A DNA stretch of 64,000 bases from Virgibacillus litoralis (lineage in GTDB: Bacteria > Bacillota > Bacilli > Bacillales > Amphibacillaceae). The notes beneath the pieces were generated by a model that was not told where the DNA came from, searched no databases, and saw only the letters and a list, made by a program, of their open reading frames with translations. Positions 43,821 through 51,896 of the stretch are shown here, one piece after another (the stretch's first letter is position 1; each line of letters opens with the position of its first letter). The position numbers and the translations under genes were made by a program. The stretch is taken from the NCBI RefSeq assembly GCF_017873675.1, contig NZ_JAGGKK010000008.1, positions 1 to 64,000 on the forward strand, read 5' to 3'.

Positions 43821-44858
43821 CTGAGTGCAAAAAATAGAATTAAGAATTATGACCTCTTGACCTACGAAGCTGTATTTCGGCAGCTGCAGGATGATTACTG
43901 GAAAAGTGATAGCATCATTTCTGGTTATAAGAAGGAGAAGGCCGGATTCGATGGTGAAAAGAATGTTGATTATAAACTCTCCACCTATCCACAAAAGAAT
44001 TTCTTCAGTTTTCTCGGTATTCGTCTTCCAAATCCTCCATTTCATTTTCAAATCGATACACTCATATTGACTCGAAAGTTGATTTATATCTTAGAAGTAA
44101 AAAATTATCAAGGCAAGTTCCAGTATGACTCCAAACTGCAACAATTGACACAGGAAGTCGACGGAAAAATTACAGCTTATAAAGATCCCATTTTACAGGC
44201 TGAGGCCCAAAAGACACATCTGCGGCAATGGCTGGAGAAACATGGAGTCTACAATGTGCCAATAGAGACACTTGTTGTCATTGCATTCCCTTCAACTATC
44301 ATTGAAAATATCCACCAAGACCCAGAAATTTATAAAAAAATTATTCACAGCGAAAGCTTGCACCAGCATTTGAATAGACTTAGTGAAACGTACACGAAAG
44401 ATATTTTGACGACATCGACAATACGAAAACTTACGAAAGCGCTGCTACATGAGGATCAACCCCTTCGCACAAACATACTCGATTATAACAATTTATGCGA
44501 GCAGCAACTGATTAAAGGAGTTCCTTGTGAAAAATGTAATCACTCTCCAATGTTGCGGTTATATAAAAAGTGGCTATGTCCGAGATGCAAAGCTACTGCT
44601 GTCAAAGCACACGAACGGAAGATATTAGATTATTTTCTTTTACATGGCGATATCATTTCGAATAAACAGTGCCGCGAACTTCTTCAGGTTGGTCCTAGGA
44701 CCGCATATACAATATTAAATTCAATGAATCTCAGCCACAAAGGTAATAACAGCGCAAGAAAGTATTATTCTCCCTCTTTAAATGAATTCCCACAAAATTC
44801 ATATCTACCTACAAACAGACAGAGACATATGCTACTTTCTAATTTACGAATAAAGTGA
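43821..44858 (+). CDS. NERD nuclease-domain protein with zinc ribbon
   Basis: About 345 residues. The NERD/PD-(D/E)xK domain (~35-150) keeps GFDGEKNVDY, FQIDTLILT and the ExK motif in ILEVKNYQGKF. A zinc ribbon CEKCNHSPMLRLYKKWLCPRCKA (two CxxC pairs) follows near residues 235-257, then a helix-turn-helix-like C-terminus. A role in DNA processing is inferred. No ATG, GTG or TTG suits the expected N-terminus; CTG 43821, 9 bp after AAAGGAG, gives the usual family start. An ATG at 43749 adds 24 residues and lacks a ribosome-binding site. Confidence 0.75.
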   Translation: MSAKNRIKNYDLLTYEAVFRQLQDDYWKSDSIISGYKKEKAGFDGEKNVDYKLSTYPQKNFFSFLGIRLPNPPFHFQIDTLILTRKLIYILEVKNYQGKFQYDSKLQQLTQEVDGKITAYKDPILQAEAQKTHLRQWLEKHGVYNVPIETLVVIAFPSTIIENIHQDPEIYKKIIHSESLHQHLNRLSETYTKDILTTSTIRKLTKALLHEDQPLRTNILDYNNLCEQQLIKGVPCEKCNHSPMLRLYKKWLCPRCKATAVKAHERKILDYFLLHGDIISNKQCRELLQVGPRTAYTILNSMNLSHKGNNSARKYYSPSLNEFPQNSYLPTNRQRHMLLSNLRIK

Positions 44859-44879
44859 CACCACACATAATAGAATGTG

Positions 44880-45143
44880 CTTCTGTTGATGTTCACGGTG
44901 CTTCTGTTGATGTTCCGGCTCTTATGTTGATGTTCACCGTGCTTCTGTTGATGTTCTCGCTCTTCTGTTGATGTTCCAGCTCTTCTGTTGATGTTCACGC
45001 TCTTCTGTTGATGTTCCAGCTCTTCTGTTGATGTTCTGGCTCTTCTGTTGATGTTCGCGGTGCTTCTGTTGATGTTCTCGCTCTTCTGTTGATGTTCCGG
45101 CTCTTCTGTTGATGTTCGCGGTGCTTCTGTTGATGTTCACCGC
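44880..45143. repeat. Array A: 13 tandem repeats of 20-21 bp
   Basis: The 15-bp core CTTCTGTTGATGTTC recurs 13 times (one TTAT variant) with 5-6 variable bases between copies (for example ACGGTG, CGGCT, TCGCT, CAGCT). It starts 22 bp after the NERD gene. Lengths of 20 and 21 bp mix, so no frame is kept. The same core recurs in array B at 62664-63171. Confidence 0.92.
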
Positions 45144-45184
45144 AATTACGCACAATTTCGACCCTAAATCCCGAAAATCAACAA

Positions 45185-45222
45185 AACAGGAACCCGGCCA
45201 TGACTCGGCTGGGTTCCTGTTC
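45185..45222. terminator. Strong terminator downstream of spoIIID
   Basis: AACAGGAACCCGGCC and GGCTGGGTTCCTGTT form a ~15-bp stem; on the minus strand TTTTGTTG follows. It can serve spoIIID and may also stop transcripts from the NERD side. Confidence 0.8.
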
Positions 45223-45350
45223 TGTCCTTCTGTGAAGTGGAAAACTCTTGCTGTGTATTCTTTTGCTGTCGCTCCACCACCTCCTTTAGGATAGGGATGT
45301 TGTTTGTCAGGTTCACTCTCATGTAAAGTAATATTCCCCCTATATAAGTA

Positions 45351-45632
45351 TCACCCGACTGGTTTGACTGTGGAGTCTTCCGTTTTTTGATCTAGTCTGT
45401 ATTTGTTACGGGTTGCTTCTCCTCCACGGAGATGGCGGATTGATTTGTGGTAATCGAGTATGCTTTTTACTTCGTTGTAGAGTTCTGGGTTTATTTCTGG
45501 TAATCTCTCTGTCAGATCTTTATGGACTGTGCTTTTAGAAACACCAAATTCTTTTGCTATCACTCGGACGGTTTTCCTCGTCTCCACGACATATTTCCCT
45601 ATCCTGATAGTCCTCTCTTTGATGTAATCGTG
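45351..45632 (-). CDS. spoIIID: Sporulation transcription factor SpoIIID
   Basis: A 93-residue DNA-binding protein that modulates sigma-E genes in the mother cell. It starts HDYIKERTIRIGKYVVETRK (by span 2-21), with the HTH VRVIAKEFGVSKSTVHKDL and the basic C-terminal helix HKSIRHLRGGEATRNKYR. GTG 45632 follows GGGAGG and gives exactly the B. subtilis length; the longer ORF from 45710 is not supported. Confidence 0.95.
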   Translation of the reverse strand, partial: HDYIKERTIRIGKYVVETRKTVRVIAKEFGVSKSTVHKDLTERLPEINPELYNEVKSILDYHKSIRHLRGGEATRNKYRLDQKTEDSTVKPVG

Positions 45633-46043
45633 CACACCGTTCGCCTCCCTAAGTTGGATATTTCCGAGGTGTGGATCGAGACAAGGTGATACAATTTTCA
45701 TGCTGCTCACTTATCTACTGACAAATACTCATGTGCAGCTGCTACTATGATTTTGTTATGAACATGGACAAAATGGTCCGTGTTATATGATGTTTTGTCT
45801 ATGTAGTGGGTTTTTGTGGTGGGTAGATGGAAAGCTACACAAGCTCTCACCTCAGACTTTTCTGATTGCTTGGTTTGTAATATTTTATTAATGTACAGCG
45901 AGGATTATGATTAAATTTACATCTTTTGGAGATAAGGACAAGAAGTATTTTTCAAAAGAGCTTATTAAAAAGAAAATAGGGTGTTCATCTTCCATCGAAA
46001 ATCACTTTTTACCGTGTTTTTTCTACAAAATTACTTTAGATAA
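45633..46043. other. Intergenic region between spoIIID and the peptide gene
   Basis: This 411-bp region should hold the spoIIID promoter on the minus strand, but I could not place it with confidence. An inverted repeat, ACATGGAC and GTCCGTGT, lies near 45761-45784. AAAATAGGGTGT at 45973-45984 is inverted relative to ACACCCTATTTT at 46205-46216, across the peptide gene. No further gene is supported. Confidence 0.4.
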
Positions 46044-46172
46044 TTAATCGAGGCCGCCTAATTCTGGATCATGATAATTTGGCTGTTCATCGATTGCGAG
46101 TTCATCAAAATCAAATGAGCTACTCATTAATATCAATAAACTAATACCTGCAATAGCTGCTAACTTTTTCAA
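46044..46172 (-). CDS. AimP/Phr-like signal peptide precursor
   Basis: A 42-residue pre-propeptide, start TTG 46172 after AAGGAGGAG. Residues 1-19 form an export signal (MKKLAAIAGISLLILMSSS). The remaining 23 residues are acidic and end in PNYHDPELGGLD. Length and plan match phage AimP (43 residues), where the mature hexapeptide is the C-terminus after proteolysis. It lies 77 bp after the AimR-like gene on the same strand, the usual receptor-peptide order. The mature peptide, perhaps the last 6-8 residues, is a guess. Its final residues differ from the xxxRGA type of SPbeta-group peptides. Confidence 0.72.
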   Translation of the reverse strand: MKKLAAIAGISLLILMSSSFDFDELAIDEQPNYHDPELGGLD

Positions 46173-46249
46173 TTTTTCTCCTCCTTTATGTTTACTATTA
46201 AATTACACCCTATTTTCGAAAACACTATTTATAAAATTACTTTGGGAGA

Positions 46250-47287
46250 TTATGCACCCATTTCACGGATTGATTGTAGTGGTAGTCTGCTGAAGAAATA
46301 ATCACTTCGGTTCTCAATAAAGCTGTTATATGATTGAAGAAGGATGTTTTTATCTTGTTTTGCAAGTCCCAGATAGTACATCTTAAAGGGACTATCTATT
46401 GGAACCTCACTTAGAATGGATTCTGCTTTTGCATTATTTCCCTTTGCAATTTCAATATGGGCTTGTTCGCTTTTATCTGTAGATGTCACTCCTTCTACCT
46501 TCTTGAAGTGTGCTGATAAAAATGGAATATTTTTTTGTTCAGTTACTGTAACATCTGTTCGCAAATCATTTTTTTTAGCTATTTTCAATGCTTCTGACAT
46601 ATGATACATACCTTGAAAATAAGTGTCGAAAAGATAGGAAAACCCAAGATTTGTATGTACATTTATTTTTGTTTTTGGACAAGTAGTATCATTTAGAACT
46701 CGAAATGCATATTTTCGTGCCATGATCACTTCATTCCGTATTAAATAAAAGACAAATAAACTTTGATTTAAACGTATTTGGAATAATGATAGCAAGAATC
46801 TGTCCTCTATTTTTTCAAACAAATATTGCTGTTTTTCAAGGGAGTTACCGAATTGACTATAATCATTCATACTGTGATATATGTTGATTTTCACGAACTC
46901 CATTAAACATTGCAGTGCAGGCTCGTCCGTCACTATATTCCCTAATTGTTTTATTGTTTCACTCGGGGGGTATCGCTTATATTTCCGGTCAATGGTCACC
47001 TGGTACACTGCTGCCCATTTTTGATTGGAAGTACAATCAGATGCTTTATTTTTATTAATCAATTTCTGCAAATCATCATAAAAGCCGTTCATATATAGGA
47101 ATTCCATGCCTTTTTTGCTAATTTCATTTGATGTTGTTTGCAGGCAAAAATTACGGACAAGCCGATCTGCAGTTTGCTCATCATGTTCTTGTTTTAATAC
47201 TTGTAAAACTTGCTCCAATGTATACTGATCATTACTGGCCATTGTTATAATAGAGTTAGGCATTAAATCTGCTTTGGAAAAGTGCAT
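46250..47287 (-). CDS. AimR-family (RRNPP) peptide receptor, lacking the N-terminal HTH region
   Basis: A 345-residue all-helical TPR-like protein. Its C-terminal ~70 residues match phage AimR: EQAHIEIAKGNNAKAESIL, FKMYYLGLAKQDKN, and a final DYFFSRLPLQSIREMG like AimR RLPLLELQKMGE. The segment YTLEQVLQVLKQEHDEQTAD aligns to AimR after its HTH. SPbeta-group AimR is ~380-386 residues with an N-terminal HTH; this protein is ~40 shorter there. An in-frame TAG lies 18 bp before the ATG and AAAGGAG gives a proper start, so the domain is absent, not mis-called. It may act on protein partners, as Rap proteins do. No phage genes are nearby. Confidence 0.8.
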   Translation of the reverse strand: MHFSKADLMPNSIITMASNDQYTLEQVLQVLKQEHDEQTADRLVRNFCLQTTSNEISKKGMEFLYMNGFYDDLQKLINKNKASDCTSNQKWAAVYQVTIDRKYKRYPPSETIKQLGNIVTDEPALQCLMEFVKINIYHSMNDYSQFGNSLEKQQYLFEKIEDRFLLSLFQIRLNQSLFVFYLIRNEVIMARKYAFRVLNDTTCPKTKINVHTNLGFSYLFDTYFQGMYHMSEALKIAKKNDLRTDVTVTEQKNIPFLSAHFKKVEGVTSTDKSEQAHIEIAKGNNAKAESILSEVPIDSPFKMYYLGLAKQDKNILLQSYNSFIENRSDYFFSRLPLQSIREMGA

Positions 47288-47416
47288 TGTGGGAACTCCT
47301 TTCTAATCATCTATATGATAGGCAACACTGCATTTACCTAAATATTCCGTCAATTATCTACAATAATTTTATGTACTAAGGATTATATTACCACATATTT
47401 ATCACATAAAAACCTT

Positions 47417-47440
47417 AATCGTTCGACATATTTCGCGCCA
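47417..47440. repeat. REP-like dispersed repeat, degraded copy C
   Basis: TTAATCGTTCGACATATTTCG is nearly identical to the left part of copy A (23578-23598); the right part has diverged. Confidence 0.5.
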
Positions 47441-47463
47441 TGGCAGGGATTATTTTTAATTGG

Positions 47464-47498
47464 CAAAAAAATAACCCTAGTAGTTAAACTAGGGTTTG
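47464..47498 (-). terminator. Terminator of spoIIQ
   Basis: On the minus strand AACCCTAGT and ACTAGGGTT pair around TTTAACT-type loop, followed by ATTTTTTTG. Confidence 0.85.
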
Positions 47499-47508
47499 CG
47501 TTAATAGA

Positions 47509-48396
47509 TTACGCGTCATCTTCTGAGGAAGACGAATCGGATGTATCATCCGTTGAATTTTCACCTTCAACATTTGAGTTTTGACTATTTTGGCTTGATG
47601 CATCTTCAGCACCTGTACCTGACTCTTCTGTGCTTTCTTGTGTTCCATCAGATTCAACACTTTCTTCTTCCGTTGCTTCTGATTCAGTACCCTCGTCTTC
47701 TGTTGAAGCTTCATCCAGTGCGCTTAATGGTTGGTTGAAAAATGATTCTGGATTAACTTCTTTTCCATCTTTTCTAATTTCAAAATGGACGTGTGTACCA
47801 CTTTCCTGACCAAACATGTTTTCTCCAGCGTTACCAAGAACATCGCCTTGCTGAACCTTGTCACCAGATTTAACGTTGACTCCCTGCAAACTCGCATAAT
47901 AGGTTACAACATCATTTTCATGCGATAGTGCAACAACGTTACCTAGCAGTGGATCCTCTCTAACTTCTGTAACTGTACCGCTTAACGATGCTAACACATC
48001 AAATGTTTCACCGTCTGCGGATGCAATGTCAATGCCTGTGCTTTGGTAAAAACGATTGTTAAACATGACCAATGCATTTTCCTGTTCCTCTTGTTCTGCG
48101 TTGTAATCATAGAAATTAGTTACGATTTCTGCTTGATCTTGGTTTACGACAGGCATCTTAATGACTTCCTGTTGATCCATAACGGATTGTGCATCCTCAT
48201 CATGTTCTGCTGGTGTATATGATTCTGAACTTTGATCATCCTCTGTTTCCTGAATCTGATTGTCCAGGTTTTGATACCATACCACCACCGATAGAAGAAG
48301 CGCAGCAATCGTTAAGTACACTGCTGGAAAAAACCACTTCTTGCGAAAAATTCGACTCCACTTGTTTTTTGGAGTACCGTTGTTTTCTTCTTTCAT
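47509..48396 (-). CDS. spoIIQ: Forespore engulfment protein SpoIIQ
   Basis: A 295-residue membrane protein. A basic start (FRKKWFFPAVYLTIAALLLSVVVWYQ) forms the single helix, then the M23/LytM domain spans ~110-225, including SLSGTVTEVREDPLLGNVVAL and SGTHVHFEIRKDGKEVNPESFF. As in B. subtilis it keeps the HxH but lacks a complete zinc set (the first His is replaced), so it is probably structural, binding SpoIIIAH across the septum. The C-terminal 70 residues are a Ser/Glu-rich tail. Position beside spoIID supports the call. Confidence 0.93.
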   Translation of the reverse strand: MKEENNGTPKNKWSRIFRKKWFFPAVYLTIAALLLSVVVWYQNLDNQIQETEDDQSSESYTPAEHDEDAQSVMDQQEVIKMPVVNQDQAEIVTNFYDYNAEQEEQENALVMFNNRFYQSTGIDIASADGETFDVLASLSGTVTEVREDPLLGNVVALSHENDVVTYYASLQGVNVKSGDKVQQGDVLGNAGENMFGQESGTHVHFEIRKDGKEVNPESFFNQPLSALDEASTEDEGTESEATEEESVESDGTQESTEESGTGAEDASSQNSQNSNVEGENSTDDTSDSSSSEDDA

Positions 48397-48417
48397 ATTG
48401 TTATCACCTCAACAACC

Positions 48418-48446
48418 ATTCTGAGCAGAAAAAGGAAATTCTATAC
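48418..48446 (-). promoter_or_regulatory. Sigma-F-like promoter of spoIIQ
   Basis: On the minus strand GTATA (48442-48446), a 15-bp spacer and GCTCAGAAT (48418-48426) resemble the sigma-F pattern GTATA-N15-GGnnAnAnT with one mismatch. Forespore control of spoIIQ by sigma-F is known in B. subtilis. Confidence 0.5.
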
Positions 48447-48610
48447 ATTAAATGAAAAAAATTTCTTGTTTTAATGTATTTTTTGAATTATTCAGGGTAA
48501 ATTAAGCATTTATTGGCAGCACAGTGGCTATTAATAGACTATTTTGGTATATTCATTGATTTATTTTTGAGCGGTATAGAGCAGTTCATATGGAATACTT
48601 CAACTTCCAT

Positions 48611-48647
48611 AAAAAAAGCCCCAGGATGTATTTCCATCCTAGAGCTT
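48611..48647 (-). terminator. Terminator of spoIID
   Basis: On the minus strand AGCTCTAGGATG and CATCCTGGGGCT pair, followed by TTTTTTT. Confidence 0.88.
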
Positions 48648-48651
48648 CATA

Positions 48652-49782
48652 TTATTTAGCTACTAATGTTGGTGCTGTTTCATCAAGTGGGTTAACTTCT
48701 ATACCTTTGTAGTAGTACTTGACGATTTCCTTGTAATTCTTACCTTCTTTAGCCATTCCGTTTGCACCGTATTGGCTCATGCCGATTCCATGTCCGAAAC
48801 CTTTTGTTGTAAAGATCAAATGGTCATTTTTTTGCTCGATGGAAAAGTCGCTTGATTTTAATTCTAGTTTTTCACGGATTTTCCGCCCTGAATAAGTTTG
48901 GTCTGCCATTTTCAATTTGTCGACACGGTTGCTTTCTGTCCGGGTAATTTCCATTGCAAGTTTTTCATTGTTTGGCAAATCTACCCCCAGAAGTGATTCC
49001 ACTTCCTGCATGGTAAATATTTTTTGGTCTAGAAACTTTGGTGAGTTTTTATCCCATGGACTTTTCACACTGCGTAAATAGGGTACTTCATTTTCCCAGT
49101 AATCCTCGGAATTCTCGGTATAACCGTTACTTGTTGAAAAAAAGGCTATTTGGATTGGTGCATTATTATAGGTTAGAATTTCTCCTGAGGTTTCTGAAAC
49201 TGCTTTTTTTATCTTATTTATTTTCCAGCTATAGTCACTGCCCCATTCTTCCCTAAGCTCTTTGTCATTATGATAAACCTGATCGTATATGGTGTCGGTG
49301 ACATCTGAGCCCTTTGAATTACCTTGCTGCATAAGATGATTGACGATGAATGTCCTTGCTGCTAGCGCTTGTGCCTTTAATGCCTCAATTTCAAATTTAG
49401 CTGGCATTTCAGAAGCCACTACACGCGAAACATATGTCTCGAGTGGTACATCCTCGACAGTTTCGGAATTAGCCCGCATTACCGCAACAGAGAATGGTGA
49501 TTTTCCCATTGTAATTTCGACTTGTTCAGGTGTATCATTTTCAACCGTCACATTCTTCTCCCCATCCTTTGCAACAAACGGAACAACTACTAACGTCGGA
49601 ATGACTAGAATGATGGTGATCAAACTTGCAAAAAATAAGATGCTTGGAACTTTCCACGATGTGGGTGTCTTATTGAGGTTTAATGGTTTCTTTCTTTTCT
49701 GAAGTAATTGCAGTTTTAATGTTTCACTTTTGCGCTGCTTTTTCTTTTTCCAAGCTTTAGGAAGGTTTTTATTTTTTTTCAT
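48652..49782 (-). CDS. spoIID: Stage II sporulation protein D
   Basis: A 376-residue membrane-bound lytic transglycosylase of the engulfment machinery. A basic cytoplasmic start and one helix (VPSILFFASLITIILVIPTLVVV) precede the catalytic domain, with PLETYVSRVVASEMPAKFEIEALKAQALAARTF (by span) carrying the catalytic Glu and FTTKGFGHGIGMSQYGANGMA near the C-terminus. ATG 49782 follows AAGGAGG; the ORF's TTG at 49800 includes that site. Confidence 0.95.
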   Translation of the reverse strand: MKKNKNLPKAWKKKKQRKSETLKLQLLQKRKKPLNLNKTPTSWKVPSILFFASLITIILVIPTLVVVPFVAKDGEKNVTVENDTPEQVEITMGKSPFSVAVMRANSETVEDVPLETYVSRVVASEMPAKFEIEALKAQALAARTFIVNHLMQQGNSKGSDVTDTIYDQVYHNDKELREEWGSDYSWKINKIKKAVSETSGEILTYNNAPIQIAFFSTSNGYTENSEDYWENEVPYLRSVKSPWDKNSPKFLDQKIFTMQEVESLLGVDLPNNEKLAMEITRTESNRVDKLKMADQTYSGRKIREKLELKSSDFSIEQKNDHLIFTTKGFGHGIGMSQYGANGMAKEGKNYKEIVKYYYKGIEVNPLDETAPTLVAK

Positions 49783-49909
49783 TAACTGCCTCCTTACCAA
49801 TATGATTAGTATTGTGCCTATTGGGACTCATTTCTAGCATTCCTACTATTAAATTTATACAGTAATCGAAAACAATAGAACTAGATAATGAAAAAAAGCC
49901 TGTGCAAAT

Positions 49910-50926
49910 TTATCGCTGCACAGACTCAGCTCCGACTCTACTATTTTTCTCTTGTTCTTCCAATGATTCATCATATAGGTGGCAAGCGACATAATGATCT
50001 TGTTCAACTTCTCTCCATTCCGGGACTTTCGATGAACATACTTCCATCGCCATTGGACAGCGTGTGCGGAATACGCAGCCGCTCGGCGGGTTAATCGGGC
50101 TTGGCAATTCGCCTTCCAGGATAACCCTCTCTCTACTGTCTTCAATATCCGGATCTGGAATTGGGATAGCTGATAATAAAGCCTGTGTATATGGATGGAG
50201 CGGTTTTTCATAGAGTGCTTCACTCGCCGTTAGCTCAACCATGTTCCCTAGATACATAACACCGATGCGATCAGAAATTTGTTTAACCATTGATAAGTCA
50301 TGGGCAATGAATAGGAATGTGAGCCCTTTTTCTTCCTGTAGCCTTTTTAACAAATTGACCACCTGTGCCTGGACGGATACATCCAATGCGGAAATAGGTT
50401 CATCCGCAATCAGGAAATCCGGATTTAATGCCAATGCACGTGCAATACCGATCCGCTGACGCTGCCCACCGCTGAATTCATGCGGGTAACGATTAGCATG
50501 GTCCCGATTCAGCCCAACCTCTTCCAATAATTCATAAACGCGATCGAGTTGTTCGCTTTTATTTTTAAACATACCATGCACTTCCATTGGCTCGGCAATT
50601 ACTTCTTTAACCGTTGAGCGTGGGTTAAGCGATGCATATGGATCCTGAAAAATCATTTGCATGTTGCGGTAGAATTTAAATCGTTCCTGTTCATCCATTT
50701 CATGAACGTTCTGTCCATCATAAATAACATCGCCTGAGGTTTTTTCATAAAGGCCCATGATGGTGCGTCCAGTTGTCGATTTTCCACAACCGGATTCCCC
50801 AACAAGCCCAAACGTCTCCCCTTTGTTGACGTGAAACGTAACGTTATTTACAGCTTGTAGGACTTTTCCTTTACCCATTTTAAAATATTTGTGCAGCTCG
50901 CTAACTTGTAAAATTTTCTCATCCAT
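49910..50926 (-). CDS. ykfD: Oligopeptide/murein-peptide ABC ATPase
   Basis: A 338-residue OppF-type ATPase. Walker A GESGCGKSTTG, signature FSGGQRQRIGIARAL, Walker B FLIADEPISALD. The C-terminal oligo_HPY part has GCVFRTRCPMAMEVC, which supplies an Fe-S-like Cys group in the family. Start ATG 50926 follows AAAGGAG and lies 2 bp after the ykfC stop. Last gene of the dpp-ykf operon, matching YkfD. Confidence 0.92.
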   Translation of the reverse strand: MDEKILQVSELHKYFKMGKGKVLQAVNNVTFHVNKGETFGLVGESGCGKSTTGRTIMGLYEKTSGDVIYDGQNVHEMDEQERFKFYRNMQMIFQDPYASLNPRSTVKEVIAEPMEVHGMFKNKSEQLDRVYELLEEVGLNRDHANRYPHEFSGGQRQRIGIARALALNPDFLIADEPISALDVSVQAQVVNLLKRLQEEKGLTFLFIAHDLSMVKQISDRIGVMYLGNMVELTASEALYEKPLHPYTQALLSAIPIPDPDIEDSRERVILEGELPSPINPPSGCVFRTRCPMAMEVCSSKVPEWREVEQDHYVACHLYDESLEEQEKNSRVGAESVQR

Positions 50927-50928
50927 TC

Positions 50929-51870
50929 TTATTTCTCCTTTGCTTCCTGCCAGTATCGTGTGGCAGCACAAAGCTCTTTTTCATATACAGTTCCACTGAG
51001 ATTAATGATTTCAATGCCTTTTCCTGTTTGTGGGGAATGAAGCATCTTTCCATCGCCATAATAAAATCCGACATGGTGCAATCTACCCTTTCCCTCTTCA
51101 TATGCAAAAAACAATAAATCGCCTGGTAACAGCTGATCATATGGGACTCTTTTCCCTGCCTCTGCCTGATCACCAGCATCACGAGGAATCTGATAGCCAT
51201 TTGCTTTATGCATCGCATAAGCAAATCCTGAACAATCATAGCCAAATGAACTCATGCCACCCCAAAAGTAATCAAGCCCTACATAACGCTCTCCATCTTC
51301 AACAAGTTTGTGACCACGTTGTTTGTCCAAACCTTTAATTGTAGGGAAAACAGTTACGGCTGAATTTGGTAAAAACCCGGCTCCATGCGGTGTATTCACT
51401 TTGACTCGGTCACCCGTCTGTTCAATAACCGGCAGAGACGTCATGTAACTGAGTTTTAAGACATTGTGGCCATTTTCAGATTCAAGCCACGCTTTATCAT
51501 CGACTACCGCTGCAGTCTGATCGGTTTGCCAATCCTGTTGATTGACTTGTTTAAGCTGTTGCATCGGAACCCACCCCGGATAACCACGGTCATCCTTTTT
51601 AGATGGCTGTGTTGGTACGACAACATGTGCCCAGTCATCTTTTGTTTCGGTAATGATAACTGCCTCGCCATATAGTAATTGAGATTGCACGCGATTTTCA
51701 TCACATAGGGCTACATTTGTTTCGTATGTTAAACTATCAATCCACTTATCTATGTTGGTTGGGTTTGTAATGCCCGGGGTATCTAACGTACGTGCGGATG
51801 TTGGTGAAGTCCACACTGTAGCCACTTGTACCGCCGTTACCCATAATTGATCAAACGTTTGATTAATCAC
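50929..51870 (-). CDS. ykfC: Gamma-D-glutamyl-L-diamino acid endopeptidase (NlpC/P60)
   Basis: A 313-residue cytoplasmic protease without a signal peptide. Two SH3-like domains (~1-190) precede the NlpC/P60 domain with catalytic Cys in YDCSGFAYAMHKANG, His in HHVGFYYGDGKML and the downstream polar residue in LHSPQTGKG. It cleaves murein-derived tri- and tetrapeptides, releasing L-Ala-D-Glu for the epimerase YkfB encoded upstream. Confidence 0.92.
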   Translation of the reverse strand: MINQTFDQLWVTAVQVATVWTSPTSARTLDTPGITNPTNIDKWIDSLTYETNVALCDENRVQSQLLYGEAVIITETKDDWAHVVVPTQPSKKDDRGYPGWVPMQQLKQVNQQDWQTDQTAAVVDDKAWLESENGHNVLKLSYMTSLPVIEQTGDRVKVNTPHGAGFLPNSAVTVFPTIKGLDKQRGHKLVEDGERYVGLDYFWGGMSSFGYDCSGFAYAMHKANGYQIPRDAGDQAEAGKRVPYDQLLPGDLLFFAYEEGKGRLHHVGFYYGDGKMLHSPQTGKGIEIINLSGTVYEKELCAATRYWQEAKEK

Positions 51871-51896
51871 TTATTTGCTCCCCCTTTTGCTACTTA

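Noticed and set aside
44880-45143. Array A as a CRISPR array
   Set aside because: The units are 15-bp cores with 5-6 bp variable parts, far too short for spacers, and no cas genes are present.
44765-45155. Minus-strand ORFs of Asn/Arg/Gln/Glu-rich repeats over array A
   Set aside because: Open only because of repeat composition. Unit lengths of 20 and 21 bp shift the frame, and there is no ribosome-binding site.
45230-45345. Minus-strand short ORF after an AAAGGAGGTGGTG sequence downstream of spoIIID
   Set aside because: The GTG start would lie within or touching the ribosome-binding site, the ORF runs through the terminator stem, and its sequence looks non-coding.
45900-46020. Minus-strand 35-codon ORF starting MEDEHPIFF
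   Set aside because: No ribosome-binding site and no recognisable features; probably chance.
46250-48396. A prophage around the AimR-like gene
   Set aside because: No integrase, terminase or structural genes; the flanks are conserved sporulation genes.
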